Shown here: positions 32,967 through 43,987 of the stretch, in pieces
Layout of the letters: every line of letters starts with the position of its first letter
Position numbering within the stretch: position 1 is the first letter of the stretch
NCBI GenBank assembly: GCA_964030475.1
Contig: CAXIPT010000003.1
Location: 3,033,720 to 3,097,719 of the forward strand
Length of the DNA: 64,000 nucleotides
Source: Tethya wilhelma
Taxonomy: Eukaryota > Porifera > Demospongiae > Tethyida > Tethyidae
Reading direction: 5' to 3'
Position numbers and translations under genes: made by a program
Notes under the pieces: generated by a model
Seen by the model: the letters and a program-made list of their open reading frames with translations, nothing else
Database searches by the model: none
What the model was told of the DNA's origin: nothing

Positions 32967-34492
32967 ATGGTATGAGTGAGTTGGGATGTTGGCAGAAGAC
33001 AATATTTGCCAACTATTGCAGTAGATTCATTCTTTACTTGTTCTGTGGTTTGCTATGATTGCTTGTAGCCGTTCGTCAAAGTAGTGAAAAACAAGGCCTA
33101 CTTCAAGAGGTACCAGGTCAAGTTCAAGAGACGTAGAGGTAAGGTGACTCTCTTGAGCTGGTGTACGTGTTGTCACTGGTTCTACGTTGTGTGTGTGTGT
33201 GTCCAGAGGGCAAGACTGACTATCGTGCCCGCAAGAGACTCGTGGCTCAGGACAAGAACAAATACAACACCCCCAAGTACCGCCTGGTGGTGAGGTTCAC
33301 TTGCACTGACATCATCTGCCAGGTCAGCTCACCCACTGTCCTCCCCTTCAATGAATGTCCTCTATACCGTAATCACATACCCTAGTGCATTATGTCGACC
33401 AGTGTGTGTCTCTCTCTCCTCAGATCATCTATGCCAAGATCGAGGGAGACAAGGTGCTGTGTGCTGCTTATGCCCATGAGCTGCCTCGCTATGGTGTGAA
33501 AGTGGGACTCACCAACTATGCTGCTGCCTACTGCACTGGGCTGCTTCTTGCCAGGAGGGTAAGTAGCTCCTCCTGTGCTAGTGGTCTGTCCTGGTGATGC
33601 CATCCATTTCTCTGTGCAGCTGCTGACCAGGTTGAATCTGGCGGACAAGTATGAGGGTGTGACTGAAGCCACTGGTGAGGAGTACACCGTAGAGTATGGA
33701 GGAGACGGTGCAAGGCCTTTCAGGGCCTTCCTCGATGTTGGACTGACTCGCACCACCACTGGCAACAGAGTGTTTGCTGCAATGAAGGGAGCACTGGATG
33801 GAGGCATTGACATCCCCTACAGGTCTGTCTCTCTTTGTGTGTGAGTGCTCCTAACTCAGTATGATGGTTGTGTGTGTCCCCTCCAGTCCTAAACGACTCG
33901 TGGGTTATGACACCGAGGGGGATTCTCTGGATGCTGATCGTCTCCGCCATTACATCTACGGTGGCCATGTGGCTGATTACATGCACTCCATGTCAGAGGA
34001 GGACGAGGAGAAATACAAGGCCCACTTCTCACGGTTCATCAAGGAGGGCGTGTCTGCTGATAATGTCAGTGGGTGTGGTCTCTTGGTAGTTCATGTTTGT
34101 TAATTAACTGATTGCCTCTGTTCAGATGGAGGAGATGTATCGCAATGCCCACACAGCCATCCGCAACGACCCAGACCATAAGAAGAAACCTCCTCGAGAC
34201 GATGTGCAAGTCAAGAGGTGAGTGTTGGTCGTGGGGTGTGTGTGTATACTGTCCTAGTATGGCCAATGATGTTAGAATTATTTGCTACTCTTGAGTGTCT
34301 CAGTGATGAGTAGAACCACCAAGATCTCTGAGGTCTAATCAGCTTCTAGCATGTGATGGTTGGTGTGTGTCAGTGGTGTCATTGCATGGCCTGTCTCTCC
34401 TCTGCAGGTGGAACCGCCGTAAGCTCTCCTTACAGCAGCGCAGGGACCGGGTGAGGCAGAAGAAAGAGGCCTTTCTCAAACAACAAGAATAG
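32967..34492 (+). CDS. RPL5: 60S ribosomal protein L5 (uL18)
   Basis: Eight exons (32967-32969 only the ATG, 33069-33138, 33207-33322, 33424-33558, 33620-33822, 33887-34064, 34126-34217, 34408-34492) give 293 residues. [60 protein letters not shown] and [18 protein letters not shown] are diagnostic. The protein carries 5S rRNA into the large subunit as part of the 5S RNP, which also restrains MDM2 in animals. The last intron hosts a U24-type C/D snoRNA. As in RPS18, the first intron follows the ATG directly. Confidence 0.98.
34262..34335 (+). ncRNA. SNORD24: U24/SNORD24 C/D-box snoRNA in RPL5 intron 7
   Basis: C box ATGATGT (34266-34272), D box CTGA (34328-34331), C' box GTGATGA (34303-34309), with a short GGCC/GGTC closing stem. 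The 13 bases ACCACCAAGATCT (34315-34327) abut the D box and are complementary to the conserved 28S tract AGATCTTGGTGGT. TATTTGCTACT (34279-34289), before a weak D' box, is complementary to the neighbouring 28S tract AGTAGCAAATA. Both antisense elements and their order are those of U24, which directs two nearby 2'-O-methylations in 28S rRNA. In vertebrates U24 lies in an RPL7A intron; here the host is RPL5. The rRNA tracts are quoted from memory of conserved 25S/28S sequence. Confidence 0.9.
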
Positions 34493-34622
34493 AGAGTAGA
34501 ACTGTGCAATGTTTGATGTACACGTGTTTAATTTTCCTTTAATTAGAGAGTAAATTCAAAATTAATTAACAAACTGAGTAGGGTGTACGCATGGGGGTGT
34601 GTTGACAATTTGAAGGAGGAGG

Positions 34623-36519
34623 ATGGCCAGGCCAGTGCTAGTGGTGAGTTAGCCGGGAGATCACCTTCATACGTAGTGATTTATGTGTATTATGACTCTG
34701 TTACTGTACGTTCAGGACTTTATTTTACACCGCAAGGCGTACATCATTCTTGCTGTGTTGTTTGCACTCCTACTGTTGTTCTTCCTGAGGACGGTACCGA
34801 CCAGGAGTCGCCCTGATGGCCGCGGCTCTGAGCCTGATGTGGAGTTAGAGACCGCCCAGAAGAAGAAGGTAGATCTGTCGTGGATGGTGCACCCATCAAA
34901 TAGGCAATCAGTTGGAGTCAAAATGGGAGAAGGTGAATTGAAGTTAGAAGACAAGCTGTTTCAAGACAAGGAGAAACCTTTCGTGAACAGGGGTAATGTT
35001 GCCATGATGCCAAATAAGGATGATGAGGATTCACTCTCATCAAACGAGGAACCTGCTGCCGGCCCCCCTAATCTCAGTCGTAATGACAACATATTTGACC
35101 CACCAAAGAAAGAAGTACAAGACGTGGTCCAAGACCATAAGGAGACCGTTAGTCCTCCTCTCAGCCAACAACCACCTCCAGCTGACACCAAGACTGACAA
35201 GCCACCCGATGCTGGGACCAGCACTACCCCATCCCTGTTTGACAGGCTCTATGTCCCTTCCTCCATGCCACTGGGTCCTGCTCTCAGAATGGAGCACACA
35301 GAGCGACAAAAGGCTGTCGTTAAAGCATTTCAACATGCGTGGAAGGCTTACAAGAGTTACGCATGGGGGTATGATGAACTCCGACCCCTCTCAAAGTCGG
35401 GCACCTCCCACCTGTTTGGCATGGGTATGACCATCATCGACTCCCTGGACACATTGTGGCTGATGGGACTGCAGGAGGAGTTTGACGAGGCCAGGAGGTG
35501 GGTGGCTACAGCTCTGAACATCAACAACAATTTTCACGTGGTCAGTCTCTTTGAGACCAACATCAGGGTCCTCGGAGGGCTGCTGAGTGCCTACCACCTC
35601 TCACAGGATGACATCTTCCTGCAGAAAGCTGTAAGACGTGTGTGAAGGTGTACATGTACATGACATTGATGCATCTTCACATACGATGGAATTTGCTTCC
35701 TAATTTTGTCACACTGAGTGTCCTATGTATATAATTGTGTACTACATAACATGCACTCATCAACAGTTAGAACTGGGCCAGCGCCTTGTACAAGCGTTCA
35801 ACACTCCTTCTGGTATTCCCTGTCCGAGGGTAGATATGAAGCGTGGACTGCCACCTGACTTCAAGTCCACTCAGACCAACCCTGCTGAGGCTGGCACTCT
35901 TCAGCTGGAGTTCCGAGAGCTCTCCCATGCCAGCAACAACCCTATCTTCCAGGAGAAGGTGGACCGGACTGTGAAGGCCCTCCTGGCTGCCTCTCATGGT
36001 GGTCTCGTCACCCAGACCATACAGGGAGGGAGGTTCGTTGGAGGAACATACAGCGTAGGAGCAGCTGTCGACAGCTACTATGAGTACATGCTGAAGGAAT
36101 GGCTGCAGAGTGGGAAGACAGAGAAAGAGTGAGTGATGGCCCAGCTAGCTAGCAATGCATGATAGTGTTCATTCTAGTTCTCCCTCTCTCTAGCATTCTC
36201 GACTACCACACGAAGACTGTGGATGGGATTGCTAGGACAGTTGTTGGCTATTCTGAGCCTTCAAAGATGGCATTTCTTGGCATGAAACGCAATGGCCTCA
36301 ATTCTGTCACGGGTTACATGGACCATCTTGCCTGCTTCTACCCCGGACTCCTAGCGCTAGGCATACACCATGGCCTCTATCCTGAACAGCAGTCCCTGGC
36401 TGCCAACCTGACACACACATGCTACCACATGTACAAGGTGACGTCCACTGGTTTGGCTGCTGATGGGATTGGCTTCAACACTGATCCTAGGAGCTCCAAG
36501 GATACCATTACCAAGCCAG

Positions 36520-36588
<69 letters not shown>

Positions 36589-36954
36589 GAGATTACTGGG
36601 TGTCAATGATTCTTGTGTGAACCTGTGCAGGATGCATTAAGGAGTGTGCAGCGGCCCGAGACAGTGGAGTCACTCTTCTACCTCTATCAGTTGACCAAGG
36701 AGTCCAAGTACCGCGAGTGGGGGTGGGAGATCTTTCAAGCATTTGAGAAGTCTACCAAGATATCGAGTGGAGGATATGCTGAGCTGAGAAATGCCAATAC
36801 AGGAGCATTTGATGATAAGATGGAGAGCTTTTTTCTTGCAGAAACTCTTAAGTATTTGTTCCTGTTGTTTGGTGAAGACGAGCGTGTGCTGTCATTGGAT
36901 GAATGGGTGTTCAACACGGAGGCCCACCCTCTGCGTATATGGAGGACCAGCTAG
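34623..36954 (+). CDS. MAN1B1: MAN1B1, ER class I alpha-1,2-mannosidase (GH47)
   Basis: Five exons (34623-34643, 34716-35630, 35767-36128, 36194-36521, 36631-36954), 649 residues. Type II membrane topology: short cytosolic start, one hydrophobic span ([16 protein letters not shown]), an acidic/proline-rich stem of about 170 residues, then the (alpha/alpha)7 barrel. Catalytic landmarks are present: [30 protein letters not shown]-type [26 protein letters not shown] and the calcium-binding VFNTEAHPL. The enzyme trims one mannose from Man9GlcNAc2 in ER quality control and ER-associated degradation. The catalytic part is closest to MAN1B1 rather than Golgi MAN1A. A (GA)n run starts right after the exon 4 donor. 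The start is the first ATG giving correct phase; it is close to the RPL5 3' end. Confidence 0.93.
36522..36586. repeat. (GA)n tract at MAN1B1 exon 4 donor
   Basis: About 60 bp of GA beginning within the GTGAGA donor itself. Confidence 0.95.
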
Positions 36955-37156
36955 CTAGCTCACCAACTAGTATATACCACCACTCCAGTCCATGATTGCC
37001 GATTGAAAAATATTATTTATCGCAATAACACTTCCATTATTAATTTTTGAGAATGCTTTAATAATGTCAACAAAAAATTTCATTAAAATTCTTTCATCAC
37101 AAAACAAAAACTGTATGTACAACATCATGAGCACACACTCCACACATAGAGGTGCA

Positions 37157-38307
37157 TCACACTGACACCCGAGGCAGAGCAGTTCTTGTACTGGAACCAA
37201 ACGTGAAACCATACTTGAACTTCTCACCTGATGATGATAATGAAGCATCAATAACAGTGTAGTCTATATGGCATTGTGCTAACTGTGTACCTGGTATGTG
37301 GCCGGTGTAGTGGGGGACCAGTCCACTGTCCTTAGGGTAGATCCTGGCGGAGCTTGTTGCCTTCTCTTCAGGTCTGAACACCCTCACTGGCTCATTCCAG
37401 CTCTGGACCAGCCTCTTCTCTTCTGCTGCATGTTCCTGAAGAGCATTGCGAGTGATAATGGGGTAGCTCTGACCAAGATACTTGCGAGCTTTGGGCACAA
37501 ATCCAGTATAGCCAGACATGTAGTACTTCTGAGGGTGGTCATCAGGCATGTAGAAGGGAGAGATGGAGTGCTGTTTGGCATAGGCTGGCAAGTAGGGCTT
37601 TGGCTTCAGATTGAGGGAGCACAGTGTAGTGGCATTTCTAGCCGAGTCATCGTTAGAGTGAGCAGAGCTCTTGTGGTGCCTCTCCTGGGTGTGCTGGAGG
37701 TCCCTCATCCTGGCCAGATGGATCTGCTGGTCCTTCTCAAAGTCAGAGATGGCGTAGTGACACGTCTCAGCATAACGACAGCCAAAATGATTCAAACCCT
37801 TTGGAATGTAACCTGCTCACCAAACAGACACAGACATCAATATAATGATGGCACACAAGAAGTACAACACCTATAGTGCCACACACCTGTATAGCCAGGC
37901 ACCATCTGAGGGGAGTACTTCTGGTCCCCCCAACTCCTTGTCCTGTTCCTGTAGACGGGACTGTTGAAGAAATCCTCTGCTGTCTTTGGTGGTGGCTGCT
38001 GGGAGACAACTGTCTCACCGAGAAGAGGACTGCCAGATGAGGCAACCTTGGGATCTTCAGACGAGAGTAGCTTGTGAGTGTGCGAACCAAAGGTCTCTCC
38101 TATCTGATACTTGAACTGAGGGACATAACCACAATACCTGGAGATGAGAGGAACAGTATCACTCTCTGACTGTTAGCTCTCATTCACAGCCATTCACACC
38201 ATTAGTACAGGGTTGGATCATTGAGGCAATGACACCCTCTCTCTCCCTGTGGCTTACCCAGGAGTGTGGTAGGGATCAGGGGTCATCAGAGTGGACTTTT
38301 TGGCCAT
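37157..38307 (-). CDS. CIMIP2 (FAM166)-family ciliary microtubule inner protein
   Basis: Minus-strand exons 38307-38258, 38137-37887 and 37812-37157, the last probably split by a 63-nt intron at 37290-37228. MAKKSTLMTPDPYHTPGYCG starts a series of repeated turns, G-Y-x-G-[YF]-[VI]-P (GYCGYVPQFKY, GYTGYIPKG, GYTGFVPKARK, HYTGHIPG) with FGxxY/TFG pairs, including YYMSGYTGFVP and FKYGFTFGSST, as in vertebrate CIMIP2A/B/C. These proteins bind the inside of axonemal doublet microtubules. Removing the 63-nt stretch gives HIPGEKFKYGFTFG, matching the family; keeping it inserts 21 unmatched residues without a frame change. Which paralogue is uncertain. Divergent from AIG1, convergent with MAN1B1. Confidence 0.85.
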
Positions 38308-38427
38308 CTTTTCATCACCTGTGCAAGTTCTGTGGCGTTGGGTACTTTGTTGTCATAGTAATGGTTAATCTGCGCATGCGCGTGTACCGCAGTGTGGGGG
38401 CGTGGTTGATTTGAAAGCAATCAGAAA
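38308..38427. promoter_or_regulatory. Divergent promoter CIMIP2/AIG1
   Basis: 120 bp. It holds TGCGCATGCGCG at 38371-38382 (exact NRF-1 consensus) and GTTGTCATAGTAAT at 38349-38362, X-box-like with one mismatch per half, which would suit a ciliary gene. Confidence 0.6.
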
Positions 38428-39249
38428 ATGAAGGGTACTAGCATGAGGAGAAGACCCCTGCACAGCCAGCCAGCCAGGGAGGAGGTGGACGGCGAAGAGA
38501 GAGAATCAAATGGAGCTCCAATTGAAAAGATAGCAGAGAGATCGAATGAGCCGTACAATCCAACGGCATGGCTTGCTGTGTTCTTTCATCTGGCCATGAT
38601 AGTGTTCAATTCCCTTCTTCTTTATCAGGGATGGGGGTTATTTGAAGCTAATGCTCACATTTTCGACCCCAAAGGCAAGGTACCTAGCTATGGCGGACCA
38701 TTCAAGTATCTCACTCATATCAACCTGTGGGTGCAGCTTGGATTCTTCTCTGTGCACTTCCTAGTGGACATCCTGCCCAAATCAAGCACCAAGAACAAGG
38801 CTCAAATTGTCTGTGATCTTCTGTTTACTTCGGCTGTTGTCCCTCTGGCACTCATGATAACCGTGGTCTTCTGGGGTCTCTATGCTGTTGATCGCGAATT
38901 AATCTATCCTGAACGCATTGATAAATTTGTCCCTCTATATCTCAATCACTTCTGGCACACAACCATCGCAGTGTGGGTCCTCTTTGAGACCATGCTGGTG
39001 GCTCATCGCTATCCTTCAGTTGGTGTGGCTGCTTCAGTTGTGTTCCTCTACGCTGCCTGCTACATCTCGTGGGTCGTGTGGGTGTTTGTGAAGACAGGAT
39101 GGTGGGTGTACCCCGTGCTCAAGGTCATGCCTCCCCACCTGCAGGCACTCTTCTTTGCCTCAAACATCTTTATATCTCTCGGCCTCCATCTTGTTGGGAA
39201 AGGGATAGCCTATCTTCGATGGGGCTCCATCTCCTACCTTGACTTCTGA
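38428..39249 (+). CDS. AIG1/ADTRP-family membrane hydrolase
   Basis: Intronless frame of 273 residues with a charged cytosolic start, then about six hydrophobic segments (WLAVFFHLAMIVFNSLLLYQ, YLTHINLWVQLGFFSVHFLV, LALMITVVFWGLYAVD, TTIAVWVLFETMLVA, AASVVFLYAACYISWVVWV, LFFASNIFISLGLHLVG). GPFKYLTHINLWVQ holds the conserved threonine and LNHFWHTTIAV the histidine that act as catalytic residues in AIG1 and ADTRP, which hydrolyse fatty-acid esters of hydroxy fatty acids. The family is clear from these motifs; the paralogue is not, and the substrate in this animal is inferred. The first 45 residues have no counterpart I recognise. Confidence 0.85.
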   Translation: MKGTSMRRRPLHSQPAREEVDGEERESNGAPIEKIAERSNEPYNPTAWLAVFFHLAMIVFNSLLLYQGWGLFEANAHIFDPKGKVPSYGGPFKYLTHINLWVQLGFFSVHFLVDILPKSSTKNKAQIVCDLLFTSAVVPLALMITVVFWGLYAVDRELIYPERIDKFVPLYLNHFWHTTIAVWVLFETMLVAHRYPSVGVAASVVFLYAACYISWVVWVFVKTGWWVYPVLKVMPPHLQALFFASNIFISLGLHLVGKGIAYLRWGSISYLDF

Positions 39250-39661
39250 TTGAAACCTCTGTAGCTGTTGACTGCCCAGATATGTAGTTTTATAAGTCTA
39301 GAAGTTAATATAACCCTCAAACATTACATTAGTTTTGCAACTAGTAAACCACCAGCAACCATGCAGTAAATACACTTATTGTTCACATTGCTTAGAATTC
39401 TGATATTTTGTCACCTGTCATGGGCCATATTTGGCCCAATGCATTGTTTCATATGTGACATTTCATTTGCAATAGGTATTAATTAATTTGTGGACATTGT
39501 GTCATCAAAATTTTTTAGCATTGAAATGCTGACTCAGCAGCCTTTTGGCACAACTACACATACATCTACAAGAAGTGATTGCATTGAGGGAATGATTGGT
39601 GTAGCAGCACTGCATGCCACAGCTGACAATTGGTGAAACAAAAACGACATAAATCAATATC
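39250..39661. other. Intergenic region AIG1 / TSC1
   Basis: 412 bp of AT-rich convergent 3' sequence. I see no gene or notable repeat. Confidence 0.6.
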
Positions 39662-42600
39662 CTAGGTTTGATGTGAGGGTTCTTCTATGATCTGTGGGGT
39701 GGGGTGGCTGCTGCTCCGTCTGTGGTGGGAGGAGGAGGGCCTTCTCCTGTGAGAGGCGGTGGCACTCTGCCCCCTTATCTCAAGGATGTGGCTCTCCAGC
39801 TGTTGACCTATCAGCTTCACAGAGAAATACTTGTCACCCAGTGCCTGAAAACACAAAGTGTCAGATAATAAAGTTTAGCATTCCAAAGAAAATCTGCAAT
39901 GACAATCAAGCCATTCTATTTAATGCCCACCTTCATCTTGGCCTTGTACTGTCCTTGGACCATTCTCAGTTTCTCGTGCAGCAACACTACCTCTTTACTC
40001 TTGGTTTCAACGTCTCTCTCTAGCTCCGTCACTCTGGCCTGACTCACAGACAGTTTGTGAAACAACAAGTTTGATTTCTTCTCGGCACTCTCCTTCTCTC
40101 TCTGCAGTGTCTCACACTTGCTCTGCCACTCCTGCTCTCTCTTCCAGTGTCCAACAGTCTCCTGCATCTCCTCTCTCTGCTGGTGGTAGAGCTCTCCAAG
40201 GACCTGAAGCTCGCGAGTCAGAGAGTCAACTTCTGATTGGAGCTGTTCCCCTCTCTTCAGCTGGGGTTCAAGGTGCACCATCTCATTCTCAAGAGAAAAC
40301 ATCCTTTCATTAGCCTGTTGCAAATCCTAAAGACACACACACAACAGACTAAAAACCATGTTAGATATCCGACAGCCTCACACATACCTCTGATAACTGT
40401 GTTGTGTGTTGTTTGAGTCTGCGGACCTCCTCTTTCAGCCTGATGTTGGAGTCTTTCAATCTGTTGTTCTCAACTCCAAGTCTCTTGTTCTCGCTCCTCA
40501 GTCTCTCCTCCATCCTAGTCACACCACCCCTGCCCAGCCCCCTCTCAACGTGGCTCTGAGCAGCTAACTCGTTCTGCTGACGCAACTGGTCCCTCTACAC
40601 AACAAGGGGATGTGTGTATATGTTATTAGTAACACTACCATTCACTACAGTTGGGGTGACCCTACCAGTGAAAGGAGCTCCTCTGTGATCTGGGTGGCCA
40701 TCCTTGCTCTGCTCAGCAGTCTCCTGTTCCTCCTGGCGTGCTGAAGGCACTGGTGCCTCTCAAACAGCAGCTGGCTGTGAAGTAGTGCTACCTGGCTCCT
40801 CATCATACCAAACTCCTCAGAGTGAGGACACCCTCCAAAGTGATTCCAGTCCACCCCCTCCAGCTCTGTCAGAGGGATCTTCTCAAAATTGCCTCGGTGT
40901 AGAATCTCACCTCGGGCTACAAACTGGTCTAAGAGGGCCACTGGTGAAGGATTCAGGTCTGTTGGTGCGATGTGGTTGTGTTCATTGTAGGAGGACTCCA
41001 CCTCTGCTGGCCTCGGACTGCACACAGACACCCGCCGGATGAACATCCTCCCACCACCAGATGCTGCCGACTCTGAATGACCTTTGCCAACGAGAGAAGT
41101 TGACCTTGTCTGGAGAGGCCCTCCTCCTCCACTGGTGACTAGGGTGTCGCTGGCCGGGCTCGGCACTCGCAATGTTTTGGTGCTGTCCATGGACACAAAT
41201 GTTCCCAGCTTCGGTCTCTCGGCAGACACAAGCAAAGGGTCTTCTTCCCCACTGCTGAGGAACCTCTCCCCGCTCTGTTCCACTGTCTTGGTGGTGGTGG
41301 AGCCAGACGAGGCCAGCAGGCTGTGGGTGCCACTCTCACTGGCCTCCACCAGCCTCTGCAGTCTCTCCTGCACCATCATCACGGTCTGGGTGGCGCTGGT
41401 CTCGGACTGGGAGCTCCTCACTCTCTTCAGTGTGGGACTGCGCTCGGGATAAGAGGCAGAGTACCTTGAACTGATGGTCTCCGTTGGCCCGTCATTTTGG
41501 TATGACCCTATCATTAGTGGTCGTTGATTGTCAGCTAGAGCGGGGTCTTCCTCTGTGTCCTGGGTGCTGCTGCTCTCACTGTTGCTGCGAGTGGTTCTAG
41601 TCGAGATTGGTAGGTTGGAAATTTTTATAATCTCTTCGTCTGGTTGAGGGGTAGTGTTCAGCTTGGACTGGACCTCTAGCTCTCCACCAGGCAACTCGTC
41701 CTCTCCACTAGCTGACCTAGCCAGCGAGGCTGCCTGAACAGGACTGGCTGCGAAGCACTCCTCCCCCACCTCCTCTGCACTGCCCCCTGGCACACCCACT
41801 GCAGCTTGGTGACGACGTTTAGTTCTCTCTCTTTCAACGTCCGACACAAATATCTCTGTGAATCCCTCAGTGATGGCATCATCAGGGGATCCCCCCTTTC
41901 CCTTCAATATTCCAATGAATCGTCCCAGTTTCTTCTTGAAGGATTGCTCCCTGGCGGCCTGGAGGGTTCTGGAGGGAGAGACAGAGTCTCCTTGCCGAGG
42001 GATCACCACAGACTGACTGAGAGGGTCCACACTGCTGCCACTGTTGGGGGCCTCTTCAAAGAAGACTGCTGAGTGGACAGCTGACTGGGTGATCCCCCTG
42101 CTGTGAGTGGTGTCGCCATCGACTGAAGCAGTCGGGGAATAATTGAAGGCATTGTTTGCTGAGGTTGGTCCCGGGGTGTGCTGGGCGCTGCTCATGGTGG
42201 ACTCTGAGATGGGAGTGGAGAGGTTGGACGGTCGGGAGGGCGGGTTCAGGGAGGTGTAGCCTGAGCTGTGGGAGGTGCTGTCCCCGCCCCCACTGACGCT
42301 CCTAGTGGGGAAGATGTGACCCAGGGTCTCCGAGGGACTCCAGAACTGACTCAGTTCAGCAGCAGACTTCAGTCCAGTGGGTTCGGGAAGGTCACTCAGC
42401 ACCTGCACACAGACTGGTGTCTCTGTGCTCTGTAGCCCAGGACGAGATGAGCTCTGATTGGAGGAGTGGGGAAGCCTAGGAATAGCCTGGGGGGTGGAAC
42501 TTTCACTGGTCGTTGCATTGATTGGTAGCACAGCAGTCGAGAGAGGATGGTCACATGACTTAGAGGGGGTGTGGTCAACAGTGTTAGTGCCAGGATGAAC

Positions 42601-42953
42601 TGCAATGAACAGACAAACAACATATGGTTCATAAACCACCAGTGAACATCCTCCCTCCCACACAACAACTGGAGGACTAGAGTTCACACATTTCTCACCA
42701 CTCCTGATAACCCCTGCACCAGCTCCTCCACTGCTACACACAAACAACAGCTAATCTAATCAACTTGCCCAGCAGTTGCCATGGCAACCCCAGCCAGCCT
42801 ACCTCTCTGCTCCACAGATGAGTCCAGGCAGAGCTGAAGGCTGAGAGTGGCGATGTCATGAGGCTCCATGGCACCCCACTTGGCCTTGCTCAGCTCATAG
42901 CCACTAACATCAGTCACCAGACCAGGATGGAGCTGAACCTGAGAGAACAACGG

Positions 42954-42992
<39 letters not shown>

Positions 42993-43203
42993 CACATGTT
43001 GAACATTTGACACACACATCAGTGCTGTAACACTCACAGCAATCCATTCCTGGAAGGCAGTGATGTCATTGCTGGTGGAGTGTCCACCATAATGGCTCCT
43101 GAGGTACTGAAACAGGTTACAAGGGAACAGAGCATAGAGTTGCAGGAAGAAATAATACACTGCTACTTCAAGGTGAAGATAGAGCTCCTTGGGAGTGAGT
43201 CCT

Positions 43204-43284
<81 letters not shown>

Positions 43285-43987
43285 GGTATATATTCATTGA
43301 TACTAAAAACTACTCTCTAATTAACACCAGGCCAGGGGGGGGTCATTATGTGATGCAATGAGAGGGGTCAAAGTACGTACCTTGAGGTGTGTGAGGATGG
43401 AGGAGAAGAGAGGGTGGTCCACAATCCTGTAGAGCCAGTTGGTCTGAAGGAGAGACAACAGAACAACACATTAGAACATGTACACACACATTCCATTCAC
43501 ACCTGTACACATGGAATCTACAGATTGATTTAATAATTGCATCAAACAAGTGCATGCATTAATTCACCTGTGAGGATTTCAGCAGGTGGGCCAACAGCTT
43601 GAAGACTGGCAGTCTAGTGGCTGTCTTCTCCACGCTGTCATTCAATTTGTCAAAGAAGTCCTAGAGTGACATGAGAGCAGCACTACCTTATCACAACTGT
43701 AGTGGTCACTGTGAAAGCTTTGAGGCCACTATTTATCATAACCACTTCACATCAAAGCTATCAATTTGCCAGAAGTGCAAAAACTCTCACTATTTTACCT
43801 GCGAATGGGCCTCCCTGAGCGATGTTAGAACCTTTCTTGCTCTCTTCGAGAACGTCTTGAAGTAGAACTCAACTATCTCTCCCAGCAGAGCAGGGTCGCG
43901 GGAAGATTTCAGTCGGGACTGTAGACGTGTAGCTACGCGTCTTGACAGAGCCGTATCCGTCGATTCTAGCTTATAAAGTTCGTCCAT
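39662..43987 (-). CDS. TSC1: TSC1 (hamartin)
   Basis: Minus-strand exons near 43987-43799, 43660-43568, 43443-43377, 43201-43038, 42938-42803, 42730-42696, 42558-40666, 40594-40388, 40329-39932 and 39848-39662; roughly 1,100 residues. N-terminal helical repeats (LGEIVEFYFKTFSKRA, DSVEKTATRLPVFKLLAHLL, LYALFPCNLFQYLRSHYG, HPGLVTDVSGYELSKAKWGA) are followed by a long Ser/Thr/Pro-rich region, then VDWNHFGGCPHSEEF and LLHSQLLFERHQCLQHARRN, the strongest hamartin signature, and a coiled coil to the end (LQVLGELYHQQREEM, ALGDKYFSVKLIGQQLESHI). TSC1 stabilises TSC2, the GAP for Rheb that restrains TORC1. A segment of about 40 residues of the N-terminal helical domain seems missing between 43377 and 43201. 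The edges of the exon near 42730-42558 are uncertain. Confidence 0.92.
42957..42990. repeat. (TG)n in TSC1 intron
   Basis: About 34 bp of TG (CA on the gene strand) just before an exon acceptor region. Confidence 0.9.
43206..43281. repeat. (GA)n tract before TSC1 exon 4
   Basis: About 75 bp of GA (TC on the gene strand) abutting the acceptor at 43202, in the intron where conserved TSC1 sequence is missing. Confidence 0.95.

Noticed and set aside
40704..42072. Plus-strand frames opposite the large TSC1 exon
   Set aside because: Shadow frames of a GC-rich, serine-rich coding exon; no independent signals.
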